Under the pieces are notes generated by a model, which ran no database searches, was not told the origin of the DNA, and worked only from the letters and a program-made list of their open reading frames with translations. The position numbers were made by a program, and so were the translations under genes. From a bacterium (GTDB taxonomy: Bacteria > Patescibacteriota > Minisyncoccia > Phycocordibacterales > UBA5272), in assembly GCA_023267475.1 (NCBI GenBank), contig JAHFND010000020.1, forward strand, positions 1 to 8,916: a stretch of 8,916 bases of DNA, in the 5' to 3' direction. Position 1 is the stretch's first letter, and each line of letters begins with the position of its first letter. Positions 1-5,662 of this stretch are shown here, piece after piece.

Positions 1-258
1 AAAAAGACTGCAGAATTACAAGAAGGATGTCTCTCAGTGCGTTGGGTATATGGAACAACAAAGCGTTCTATAAGTGCGACAGTAGAAGCTTATGATATTA
101 CAGGTAAAAAATTTACTTACGGAGCATCAGGCCTTATCGCACATATTTTCCAGCATGAGATAGATCATCTAAGTGGAATACTCTTTACTGATCACGGATT
201 TGATTTCCAAGAATATTCTGAAGAAGAAATAAGAGAGTCAGAAAAAAATAAAAAATAA
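1..258 (+). CDS. def: Peptide deformylase, 3' part (5' end outside window)
   Basis: This enzyme removes the formyl group from the N-terminal methionine of new proteins, using a bound metal ion. The frame is open from base 1, so the visible 85 residues are the C-terminal half and the GTG at 37 is not a true start. Motif 2, EGCLS (visible residues 8-12), supplies the cysteine metal ligand. Motif 3, HEIDH (visible residues 52-56), supplies two histidine ligands and the catalytic glutamate. The usual proline after EGCLSV is an arginine here (EGCLSVRWVYG), a modest deviation. The acidic and lysine-rich tail (EEEIRESEKNKK) is typical of the family. The stop lies 1 nt before fmt, the classic def-fmt pairing that links removal and addition of the formyl group. 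The missing N-terminal part would contain motif 1. Confidence 0.95.
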   Translation, partial: KKTAELQEGCLSVRWVYGTTKRSISATVEAYDITGKKFTYGASGLIAHIFQHEIDHLSGILFTDHGFDFQEYSEEEIRESEKNKK

Positions 259-259
259 T

Positions 260-1138
260 ATGAATAATATCTCATTCGCATTTTTTGGTACTGGGGCGCT
301 TGCAGAAAGTGTTCTTGCTTCACTTGTACGAAATGGTTATATACCTAAACTAATAGTTACAAAACCTGACGCTCCACAAGGACGCCACATGGAAATGAAA
401 TCCCCCCACATAAAGGTCTGGGCAGATATGAAAGGTATAAAAACTTTTCAGCCAGTTTCATTAAAAGAATTAGGGAATGATTCCCCTCTACACACTGAAA
501 CATTTGATGTATTTATAGTTGCTTCTTATGGGAAAATAATTCCTGTAGATATTCTTAATCTTCCAAAAAAAGGAGTCCTGAATGTTCACCCTTCACTACT
601 GCCTGAATATCGTGGACCTTCCCCTATCGAATCATCACTACTTGATGGGAAGATAACAACTGGTGTAAGCATTATGAAATTAGATGAAGGAATGGATCAT
701 GGACCAATACTTGTACAAAATGCTTTTATGATAAATGCAGAAGAGACTTCAGGTACTCTTGAGGTGCGTGCTGGGCAATTAGGTGGTGACTTACTTTCAC
801 AAGTACTTCCGCAATATATGGATGGAACACTTGTACCAAAAGAACAAGATCATGCTAAAGCGACTATTTGTAAAAAAATTACAAAAGAATTAGGTGAAAT
901 AAAATTATCTGAAAATATAGACGAAGTGCGAAGAAAGTTTCGTGCACTTACTCCATGGCCATCACTTTATTTTTTCATCACACATAACGAAAAACAAATG
1001 CGTATAAAAGTAACAGATGTAGACTTAGTAACACCTTTCGAAAAAGATTCTACAGCGCAAGATATAATCACTAGAGTTATACCCGAGGGTAAAAAGGAAA
1101 TGGATTTCGAAAGTTTTAAACGTGGATACTTAAATTAA
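260..1138 (+). CDS. fmt: Methionyl-tRNA formyltransferase
   Basis: Transfers a formyl group from 10-formyltetrahydrofolate to the methionine on initiator tRNA. The protein has 292 residues, slightly shorter than the usual ~310. The N-terminal formyltransferase fold starts with FFGTGALAESVL (8-19). The catalytic signature is visible as NVHPSLLPEYRG (108-119), with Asn108 and His110, and LDEGMDHGPI (141-150), with the expected catalytic Asp146. The KPDAPQGR segment (35-42) matches the family loop after the first strands. Residues from about 205 to the end match the C-terminal tRNA-binding domain, including ALTPWPSLYFF (229-239). The ATG lies 1 nt after the def stop, so the two genes are probably translated from one mRNA. 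No Shine-Dalgarno sequence is seen. The 3' end overlaps the convergent phospholipase gene by 4 nt. Confidence 0.95.
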   Translation: MNNISFAFFGTGALAESVLASLVRNGYIPKLIVTKPDAPQGRHMEMKSPHIKVWADMKGIKTFQPVSLKELGNDSPLHTETFDVFIVASYGKIIPVDILNLPKKGVLNVHPSLLPEYRGPSPIESSLLDGKITTGVSIMKLDEGMDHGPILVQNAFMINAEETSGTLEVRAGQLGGDLLSQVLPQYMDGTLVPKEQDHAKATICKKITKELGEIKLSENIDEVRRKFRALTPWPSLYFFITHNEKQMRIKVTDVDLVTPFEKDSTAQDIITRVIPEGKKEMDFESFKRGYLN

Positions 1139-1953
1139 GAGACAAAGAAAAGTTTTCTTATTTCTTCATTTTCTAATATATCTCTGTACCCTTGATCAAA
1201 AGCTTTTTCTATAACCTTTTTATCTTTCGTAAGTAATTTAGCTTCACTTTTGTTATCTTTTATAAAAATGATCTTAGCGTTCGTATAATTAATCTTTGTA
1301 CTATCTATAGAAGAAAATTTTCCATATAAAAATAATCTATAAACCTTTGTCAAAAATTCTCGAAGAAAGATAAAAGGCAAAGTACTATTATCTATGGCGA
1401 TTACGTGTGTAGCACCCATATCTATGGCTTTATTTATCTGATCTTGAAAAGATAGAGCTATAGTTCCATCTATATAAAAATTATTATTTACTTTTACTTT
1501 CTTGCGATATATGAAAGGCATGGCAACAGTCGCCCTTATCAATTCAAATACATCACCATCTTCTTTAGTCAGATAAATACCTAGACCAGTACTAGCTTCT
1601 GTAGCAGTAAAAAACACTTCCGTCTTTGTATCTTTTAACTTCTTTACATCAAGTGGTTCTTGTTTCTTAAATACCTCATCTACCAAATAATCCACATCTA
1701 ATACCTTATTTAATCTTAAATAAGATATAAGTTTAGAACTTGGCAATAATTCTTCCCAGATTTTAGGTATAGAGTCTATTTGGTCTGCAAGATAATAACA
1801 AACACCCCCTCCACTTCCTGAAGAAGCTATAACTATATCTGGATTTCTAAAATTAAAATCTCTAGCCAAAGCAACTAACGCACCAGAAGAGTAAGAGCAC
1901 TTCATCCCACCACCAGAGCAGACTATAGCGATTTTCTGTCTGTGTTCATTCAT
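1135..1953 (-). CDS. Patatin-like phospholipase family protein
   Basis: A 272-residue protein of the bacterial patatin/RssA type, predicted to be a Ser-Asp dyad lipid acyl hydrolase; its substrate is unknown. The oxyanion-hole glycines are at SGGGMK (13-18). The nucleophile elbow reads SGSGG (45-49), with Ser47 as the likely nucleophile; the first glycine of the usual GxSxG is replaced by serine. The catalytic aspartate is Asp162 in IDGT (161-164), where most relatives have DGG or DGA. No signal peptide or membrane segment is visible, so it is probably cytoplasmic or loosely membrane-bound. The gene lies on the minus strand, overlaps fmt tail-to-tail by 4 nt, and follows the isomerase gene after a 137-nt gap filled by the structured element. 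I am confident in the family; activity is inferred, since both motifs deviate slightly. Confidence 0.85.
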   Translation of the reverse strand: MNEHRQKIAIVCSGGGMKCSYSSGALVALARDFNFRNPDIVIASSGSGGGVCYYLADQIDSIPKIWEELLPSSKLISYLRLNKVLDVDYLVDEVFKKQEPLDVKKLKDTKTEVFFTATEASTGLGIYLTKEDGDVFELIRATVAMPFIYRKKVKVNNNFYIDGTIALSFQDQINKAIDMGATHVIAIDNSTLPFIFLREFLTKVYRLFLYGKFSSIDSTKINYTNAKIIFIKDNKSEAKLLTKDKKVIEKAFDQGYRDILENEEIRKLFFVS

Positions 1954-1967
1954 AATTTTTTATTTTA

Positions 1968-2093
1968 TAAAACTAAAGAAATTGTTTTAGATGTGAGGCG
2001 TGGGATGGTTGGCGAGGAGACGTAGATAATGCTACGTTAACGAGCCAACTGGGAGCCCGGAACTATGCAGATGAAATAATTTATTTAGTTTTA
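1968..2093. other. 126-nt nested imperfect hairpin; candidate structured RNA or miniature palindromic element
   Basis: Nearly all of the gap between the isomerase stop and the phospholipase start folds into one long hairpin. The outer arm pairs 1968-1989 with 2072-2093: 22 positions with one G.A mismatch (1978/2083) and two G-U pairs. After a large GC-rich internal loop holding GGG/CCC (2002-2004 with 2056-2058), GGTTGGC (2007-2013) pairs with GCCAACT (2044-2050). A 6x6 internal loop (GAGGAG/TAACGA) follows, then ACGTAG (2020-2025) pairs with CTACGT (2032-2037) around the loop ATAATG. Read as plus-strand RNA, the inner loop begins with a 5'-GA/3'-AG tandem next to the GGC/GCC stem, which favours a plus-strand RNA. 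The core is much more GC-rich than its surroundings. The right arm ends on the isomerase stop codon. I do not recognise an RNA family; a MITE-like repeat is the main alternative. Confidence 0.55.
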
Positions 2094-2813
2094 CTTAATT
2101 TCTATCTTTTGAACGATGACGTCTTGTAAAGGTTTATCAGTACTATCTGTAGGAAGATTTCCAATATTAAGAGCAATATCTAATCCCTTCGTAACATGTC
2201 CAAACACTGTATGCTTTCCTACCAGCCATGGAGTGCCTGCAACCGCAGTCACGATAAAGAATTGACTACCGTTTGTATTTGGCCCTGCATTTGCCATGGC
2301 AAGCGTACCTTGTGTAAATTGATCACCTGCATGGAATTCATCTTTGAATGTATACCCTGGTCCTCCTGTACCCCAACGTGGCTTCATAGAAACATCTTTT
2401 GAAAGTGGATCTCCACCTTGAATCATAAAATCACGTATGACGCGATGAAAACGAGTACCATCATAAAATCCTGAGAGTGCTAACTTAGCAAAGTTCTGTA
2501 CTGTTACTGGGGTGTCTGATGCGAATGTGATCTCTATCACACCTTTGTTTGTGGTAATTGTCGCACTTGTGATTTTTTCTGGTAATTGCATATTTGTTGT
2601 AGTTGCTTTTATTGTAGTGTTATTTGTAGTTGTTCTTGTATTTATAGTTCCTGTATTCTTAGTCGTATCTAAACTCCCTGTACTGGTAGCTACTTGCTCT
2701 ACTTGAACTTGAGGTAGCTGGATATTACCCTGTAAGAAATATGCCAGCCCTCCTAATACTACTATTAGTACAGCTATTACTATGTATGTAATCTTTGTAT
2801 CGTTATCTATCAT
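2091..2813 (-). CDS. Membrane-anchored cyclophilin-type peptidyl-prolyl cis-trans isomerase
   Basis: Catalyses cis-trans isomerisation of Xaa-Pro bonds, here probably outside the membrane to help fold exported proteins. Residues 9-28 form one hydrophobic segment (YIVIAVLIVVLGGLAYFL core) with no obvious cleavage site, so it is likely an N-terminal anchor. Residues 42-75 are a Ser/Thr/Asn-rich linker. The cyclophilin domain covers about 83-240. It contains FHRVIRDFMIQGGDP (122-136) with the catalytic Arg124 and Gln132, then MANAGPNTNGSQFF (173-186), and WLVGKHTVFG (196-205), which resembles short bacterial PpiA/PpiB enzymes. The gene starts 5 nt after the hpf stop, so both probably share one transcript. 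The stop codon is part of the outer arm of the 1968-2093 hairpin. Confidence 0.93.
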   Translation of the reverse strand: MIDNDTKITYIVIAVLIVVLGGLAYFLQGNIQLPQVQVEQVATSTGSLDTTKNTGTINTRTTTNNTTIKATTTNMQLPEKITSATITTNKGVIEITFASDTPVTVQNFAKLALSGFYDGTRFHRVIRDFMIQGGDPLSKDVSMKPRWGTGGPGYTFKDEFHAGDQFTQGTLAMANAGPNTNGSQFFIVTAVAGTPWLVGKHTVFGHVTKGLDIALNIGNLPTDSTDKPLQDVIVQKIEIK

Positions 2814-2818
2814 ATTCT

Positions 2819-3181
2819 TTATGCTAATCTTTTTAATAATGCTTTCACTTTGTGTGCTCCACGTCTGAATACTGAGCGTTCTTTATCTTTATAAGATGCT
2901 AGTTCACGAGTGAGCATGTCTTTTAATGTATCAATAGCTTTGTACAGATCATCTTGCGTCGTACGCACTACTGTTTCTTTTCCTCTTATGTGTAGTAATG
3001 CTTCTGCTTGGAATACATCTCCATGAGCGTGATGATTAGTAGTCTTTGAAAGTTCTACTGTTAATTTTCCACTCGTATCATCTTTCGGAACATACTTCCC
3101 CAAACCTTCCATTTTAGTAAGAGTATAATCGCGAATAGCGTCCGTCATTTCCATATGTACACCAGTAATTATAATATGCAT
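2819..3181 (-). CDS. hpf: Ribosome hibernation-promoting factor, short form (HPF/RaiA family)
   Basis: A 120-residue protein that binds the 30S decoding region and helps keep inactive ribosomes stable under stress or starvation. The start MHIIITGVHMEMTDAIRDY matches the family beta-alpha opening. The middle strand segment with KLTVELSKTTNHHAHGDVFQ is followed by AEALLHIRGKETVVR and the DDLYKAIDTLKDMLTRELASYKDK helix, the usual order of the fold. The C-terminal tail is short and strongly basic (RRGAHKVKALLKRLA). It lacks the extra C-terminal dimerisation domain of long HPF, so this is the short type (HPF or YfiA/RaiA). It is the first gene of a probable two-gene minus-strand unit with the isomerase. 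It is divergent from the 3289 membrane protein gene across a 107-nt region with a palindrome. Confidence 0.93.
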   Translation of the reverse strand: MHIIITGVHMEMTDAIRDYTLTKMEGLGKYVPKDDTSGKLTVELSKTTNHHAHGDVFQAEALLHIRGKETVVRTTQDDLYKAIDTLKDMLTRELASYKDKERSVFRRGAHKVKALLKRLA

Positions 3182-3211
3182 AGAAGTAAAAATAACTTAG
3201 TTAATAATCTC

Positions 3212-3217
3212 AGTATA
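3212..3217 (-). promoter_or_regulatory. Possible -10 element for hpf
   Basis: On the minus strand this reads TATACT, about 30 nt before the hpf start codon, predicting a leader of about 24 nt. I see no convincing -35 at the right distance, so the call is weak. It lies on the opposite side of the palindrome from the promoter of the divergent membrane gene. Confidence 0.35.
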
Positions 3218-3240
3218 TAACAAAAAACGCCTCTTTGATA

Positions 3241-3255
3241 TACACATAATGTGTA
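3241..3255. promoter_or_regulatory. 15-bp perfect palindrome in the divergent promoter region (candidate operator)
   Basis: TACACAT-A-ATGTGTA is a perfect 7-1-7 inverted repeat. Its centre is about 41 nt before the predicted start of the 3289 transcript, where many dimeric activators bind, and about 31 nt upstream of the putative hpf -10. It is flanked by two similar A-rich stretches (AAAAAACGCCTCT at 3223-3235 and AAAAAACCTCT at 3258-3268). A regulator is not identifiable from the sequence. Confidence 0.4.
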
Positions 3256-3273
3256 CTAAAAAACCTCTAAATT

Positions 3274-3282
3274 TGCTATACT
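3274..3282 (+). promoter_or_regulatory. Extended -10 promoter, predicted leaderless transcript
   Basis: TGCTATACT is an extended -10 (TGn plus TATACT). The predicted start point, about 7 nt downstream, falls on the A of the ATG at 3289, so the mRNA would have essentially no leader. No clear -35 is seen; the palindrome occupies that region. Confidence 0.55.
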
Positions 3283-3288
3283 ATAGGT

Positions 3289-3876
3289 ATGCAAACACAT
3301 ACATTTACCTATAAAGAAATCTTTAGTGGAGCTTGGGCAAAAACTAAGGAAAATGCCTGGTACCTATTCCGTGTAATGATTCTAGCAGCTGTAATTATGG
3401 GTGCTGGTCGTTTCTTGTTCATTCTTTCACCTATAATTGATTTCTTTGTGGGTATAGCGATTATTACAATCTCTCTTGTAATAATGAATGGGCATACTCC
3501 TACTTTCCACGATTTATTAAAGAGCTTTAAGAACTATAAAATTTCTTGGCATTACTTTATCGCTTCTATATTCACACTTATTTTGATTATTGTAGGGACC
3601 ATTCTTTTTATTATCCCTGGTATATACTTAGCAATAAGTACACAATTCTATAAATTCTTAATTATAGAAAATGAAGACATGAAACCAAGCGCCGCAATAA
3701 AAGAAAGTATGAAAATGGCTAAAGGTCACTTCTGGAAACTTCTCGGATTTATAATTATAATTGTAATATTAAATCTTTTTGGTGCACTACTGCTCGGTGT
3801 AGGATTGCTTATAACTATTCCATTGTCTCTACTTGCACACGCGAACTTATACAGAAAGCTATCTCATTCTAGCTAA
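3289..3876 (+). CDS. Multi-pass membrane protein, DUF975/YciC-like, function unknown
   Basis: A 195-residue integral membrane protein. After a short polar start (MQTHTFTYKEIFSGAWAKTKEN) it has hydrophobic segments at about 26-46, 47-67, 90-112 and 151-182, the last probably a hairpin of two. Between them lies a polar stretch, QFYKFLIIENEDMKPSAAIKESMKMAKGHFWK (119-150). The pattern of a hydrophobic helix ending in IIPGIYLAI, then a FLIIENEDMKPSAAIKES loop, then a further helix pair, is typical of the poorly characterised DUF975/YciC-type membrane proteins. No catalytic motif is visible. The start follows an extended -10 by 6 nt, so translation probably begins from a leaderless mRNA. The gene is monocistronic by context. 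Function is unknown. Confidence 0.8.
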   Translation: MQTHTFTYKEIFSGAWAKTKENAWYLFRVMILAAVIMGAGRFLFILSPIIDFFVGIAIITISLVIMNGHTPTFHDLLKSFKNYKISWHYFIASIFTLILIIVGTILFIIPGIYLAISTQFYKFLIIENEDMKPSAAIKESMKMAKGHFWKLLGFIIIIVILNLFGALLLGVGLLITIPLSLLAHANLYRKLSHSS

Positions 3877-3895
3877 TATTGTCCTTTAGTTATTT

Positions 3896-3925
3896 GTAAG
3901 ATGTAATAAGTATTCACGTCTTTAT
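3896..3925 (+). promoter_or_regulatory. ECF-type promoter, site 1 (before secreted protein 3957)
   Basis: GTAAGA (3896-3901), 15 nt, then CGTCTTTA (3917-3924). It has the same -35 and spacing as the three other sites in this window but a less conserved -10 extension. The predicted start is near 3927, giving a leader of about 30 nt ending in an A-rich stretch without Shine-Dalgarno. Confidence 0.65.
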
Positions 3926-3956
3926 ACTTAGTATCTTAAATAATTAAAAACAAAAA

Positions 3957-4685
3957 ATGAAAAAAATATATCTCGTATTTCCGATTAGTGCATTTAGTGT
4001 ATTTCTTAGTGTGTCTTTAGCCTCTGCAAATAACCCTGTACTCATATCTAACGTACAAGAAAAAACCACGACTCTATCATCAACTACGACATTCAGTAAA
4101 GATAATGATCGTGATAATAAAAATAGAGTAAATGCTAGTGGGACAATTAAAATATACAGAGAAGATGACAATGAAATGAATAACATAGACTCTCCGGACA
4201 TGAACAATGATGAAAATTTTGAAATAAATGGTGAAGAGGAACGTAAAAATGACAATCAAGGTTCTCTTATATCAGAAATGGCTCAAGTCCATTCTGGAAA
4301 TGACCTTCATCTATTTGTTCAATCGATAGTCCATAAAAATGACGATATCACTGAAATCGATACAAAAGATGATCGTGTTTCTGTAACAAGAACTGTCCCT
4401 GTAAAAATCTTTGGATTTATCTCAGCTTCTTCTACAGAAAATATTCTTGTAATTAGTTGGGGAAATGGAACAAGTCAAATAATCGTCAATAGACCTTGGT
4501 GGGATATATTTTCTACAAGTCTAGTAAATAAAGACAAAATCTCTACAGATCTAGAATCAAAAATAAAGGATATTCCTTCTGCAGAATTTAAAGCAAAACT
4601 GGATGCTACAACAAAAGCTCGTATACTATCTGAAATACAAGCAGTATTAATTGCTAACGGATTTGCTTCGACAACAATCAAATAA
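3957..4685 (+). CDS. Secreted protein of unknown function
   Basis: I do not recognise this 242-residue protein. It begins with a clear signal peptide (MKKIYLVFPI start, hydrophobic core to about residue 21, likely cleavage after LASA, residue 24). A Ser/Thr-rich stretch follows (34-47), then a very polar acidic region (about 48-101) rich in Asp, Glu and Asn that is probably disordered. The C-terminal half looks folded, with a beta-like segment KIFGFISASSTENILVISWG (150-169), a tryptophan pair in NRPWWDIF (178-185), and a helical end (about 199-234) before GFASTTIK. There is no transmembrane anchor or sorting signal, so it is probably released or held by partners. The gene has its own promoter of the ECF type and ends at a strong terminator, so it is probably a monocistronic member of the sigma regulon. 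Confidence 0.75.
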   Translation: MKKIYLVFPISAFSVFLSVSLASANNPVLISNVQEKTTTLSSTTTFSKDNDRDNKNRVNASGTIKIYREDDNEMNNIDSPDMNNDENFEINGEEERKNDNQGSLISEMAQVHSGNDLHLFVQSIVHKNDDITEIDTKDDRVSVTRTVPVKIFGFISASSTENILVISWGNGTSQIIVNRPWWDIFSTSLVNKDKISTDLESKIKDIPSAEFKAKLDATTKARILSEIQAVLIANGFASTTIK

Positions 4686-4711
4686 TTGATAATATAAAAT
4701 ATTAAACACTA

Positions 4712-4751
4712 TTAATAAAGACCCACCCTCATAAGAGTGGGTCTTTATTAA
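4712..4751 (+). terminator. Rho-independent terminator after the secreted protein gene
   Basis: TTAATAAAGACCCAC (4712-4726) pairs perfectly with GTGGGTCTTTATTAA (4737-4751) around a 10-nt loop, starting 26 nt after the stop codon. A-rich and T-rich ends allow it to work in either direction, although only the plus-strand gene needs it here. Confidence 0.85.
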
Positions 4752-4770
4752 TTTGTACTTTAAAAGATAT

Positions 4771-4799
4771 TTGCTAAAACCTTCGTAATTTTGTATTAT
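4771..4799 (+). promoter_or_regulatory. Housekeeping-type promoter for the tRNA-Asn unit
   Basis: TTGCTA (4771-4776) and TATTAT (4794-4799) are separated by 17 nt. The predicted start near 4806 places the decayed tRNA copy and the intact tRNA-Asn in one precursor. No better promoter is seen nearer the tRNA. Confidence 0.5.
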
Positions 4800-4821
4800 A
4801 TTATCTACATTCAGTGTTTCG

Positions 4822-4880
4822 TCCCGCGGTAGCAAAGCGGCAAAGAATGAGGTTGTCAGTTCCCATAAATGGAACATAGT
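4822..4880 (+). pseudogene. Decayed copy of tRNA-Asn
   Basis: The stretch from GCGGTAGCAAAGCGGCAAAG (4826-4845) matches 16 of 20 positions of the 5' acceptor and D-arm of the intact tRNA-Asn about 100 nt downstream. After an 11-nt insertion (AATGAGGTTGT), CAGTTCCC (4857-4864) and GGAA (4871-4874) match both sides of its anticodon arm. The loop between them has changed so that GTT and U33 are lost. The T-arm and 3' acceptor are not recognisable, so it cannot fold as a normal tRNA. It appears to be a remnant of a tandem duplication. Confidence 0.6.
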
Positions 4881-4923
4881 ACATTTTAAATAAACGACGT
4901 AAATCAAAAATTGAGTATTTTGC

Positions 4924-4995
4924 TCCGCGGTAGCTCAGCGGTAGAGCAGTTCCCTGTTAAGGAATTGGTCGTAGGTTCGATCCCTACCCGCGGAG
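4924..4995 (+). tRNA. tRNA-Asn (anticodon GTT)
   Basis: A complete cloverleaf. The acceptor stem pairs TCCGCGG (4924-4930) with CCGCGGA (4988-4994), followed by discriminator G4995, as expected for tRNA-Asn. The D-arm is GCTC/GAGC. The anticodon stem GTTCC/GGAAT encloses the loop CTGTTAA, giving anticodon GTT. The T-arm is GTAGG-TTCGATC-CCTAC. CCA is not encoded. Two flanking GC bases on each side would extend the acceptor stem in the precursor. A long terminator hairpin begins 2 nt downstream. Confidence 0.97.
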
Positions 4996-4996
4996 C

Positions 4997-5052
4997 AAAG
5001 TACTGAAAACAAAAATCGCCTTTATTAAGGCGATTTTTGTTTTCAGTACTTT
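4997..5052 (+). terminator. 26-bp perfect hairpin terminator after tRNA-Asn
   Basis: Bases 4997-5022 pair without a mismatch with 5027-5052 around the 4-nt loop TATT. The GC-rich upper stem ATCGCCTT/AAGGCGAT is followed by a T-rich descending arm. It ends the tRNA transcript and could also stop transcription from the other side. The stem is unusually long for a terminator. Confidence 0.85.
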
Positions 5053-5069
5053 TCACTTCTAAATAACTC

Positions 5070-5098
5070 TTGATTTTCTTATTTTTTTGTGGTATTAT
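5070..5098 (+). promoter_or_regulatory. Housekeeping-type promoter upstream of the sigma factor
   Basis: TTGATT (5070-5075) and TATTAT (5093-5098) with a 17-nt spacer. It would give basal transcription of the sigma operon from about 5105, in addition to the autoregulated ECF-type promoter nearer the gene. The region is AT-rich, so chance matches are possible. Confidence 0.45.
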
Positions 5099-5132
5099 AA
5101 TAATTAGTGTACATATCATACAGATATCTTAT

Positions 5133-5162
5133 GTAAGAACTGGGTTAATGGTGCGTCTATAT
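5133..5162 (+). promoter_or_regulatory. ECF-type promoter, site 2 (sigma factor autoregulation)
   Basis: GTAAGA (5133-5138), 15 nt, CGTCTATA (5154-5161). The sigma ATG lies 11 nt after the C of CGTC, so the transcript would start at or next to the start codon and be leaderless. Its position before the ECF gene itself is the usual arrangement of autoregulated ECF systems. Confidence 0.75.
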
Positions 5163-5164
5163 TA

Positions 5165-5662
5165 ATGGAGCAACTTAAAAACCAACTAACTGAGGCTTAC
5201 AAAGAACACGGGGATGCCATATTTAGATATTGTTTTTTTAGAATATCAGATAGAGAAAAGGCTTTGGACTTTGTATCAGAAACCTTCATACGCATGTGGA
5301 AGTATATTCTTGACGGTAATGATATAAAGAACACAAAAACATTTTTATATACAGTTGCTCGAAACATAATTATTGATGAATACAGAAAGAAAAATACAAT
5401 ATCACTTGATCAACTAATCGACGCAGGTATAGAACCATACGTAGAAATAGAAAATCCTATGTACGATTCCCTAGATTACAGTCGTGTCATGGAATGTATA
5501 AATAAACTTCCAGAAAATTATAGCTCAATAATCATTATGAGATATGTTAATGATTTATCTATAAAAGAAATAGCTGACACTCTTAAAGAATCAGAGAATG
5601 TTATATCCGTAAGAATACATCGTGGTCTTGCAAAGATAAGGGAGTTAATTTTAATTAAATGA
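5165..5662 (+). CDS. RNA polymerase sigma factor, ECF subfamily
   Basis: A 165-residue sigma factor with only regions 2 and 4, the normal ECF size. Region 2 (about 8-78) includes AIFRYCFFRISDREKALDF, then VSETFIRMWKY and TFLYTVARNIIIDEYRKK, the segments that contact the polymerase and melt the -10. Region 4 (about 105-160) has INKLPENYSSIIIMRYV followed by the helix-turn-helix LSIKEIADTLKESENVISVR, which reads the -35. The start ATG sits where the predicted ECF-type transcript begins. The stop overlaps the ATG of the next gene as ATGA, so the sigma factor and the probable anti-sigma factor should be made together. It most likely recognises the GTAAGA-N15-CGTCTATA motif in front of its own and three other genes; this is inferred from context. 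The external signal is unknown. Confidence 0.93.
   Translation: MEQLKNQLTEAYKEHGDAIFRYCFFRISDREKALDFVSETFIRMWKYILDGNDIKNTKTFLYTVARNIIIDEYRKKNTISLDQLIDAGIEPYVEIENPMYDSLDYSRVMECINKLPENYSSIIIMRYVNDLSIKEIADTLKESENVISVRIHRGLAKIRELILIK

Noticed and set aside
2020..2037. Resemblance of the ACGTAG-ATAATG-CTACGT hairpin to the apical hairpin of TPP riboswitches
   Set aside because: Only the six-base loop matches; the CTGAGA and other conserved TPP segments are missing.
2055..2070. Resemblance of CCCGGAACTATGCAG to the conserved CGGAA/GCAG stretch of SRP RNA
   Set aside because: The GGAA is not in a tetraloop and the apical hairpin has a different loop, so the SRP fold is not formed.
2731..2740. GTAAGAAAT on the plus strand as an ECF -35
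   Set aside because: It lies within the isomerase gene and no CGTC follows at the required distance.
3944..4255. Minus-strand ORF of 103 codons over the secreted protein gene
   Set aside because: Ser/Leu-rich antisense shadow; the plus-strand frame has a signal peptide and promoter.
4647..4907. Minus-strand ORF of 86 codons
   Set aside because: It covers the end of a real gene, a terminator and the decayed tRNA, with no protein-like features.
4904..5119. Minus-strand ORF of 71 codons containing RVGIEPTTNSLTGNCSTAELPR
   Set aside because: It is the antisense of the tRNA-Asn gene, a well-known false protein, and runs through the terminator hairpin.
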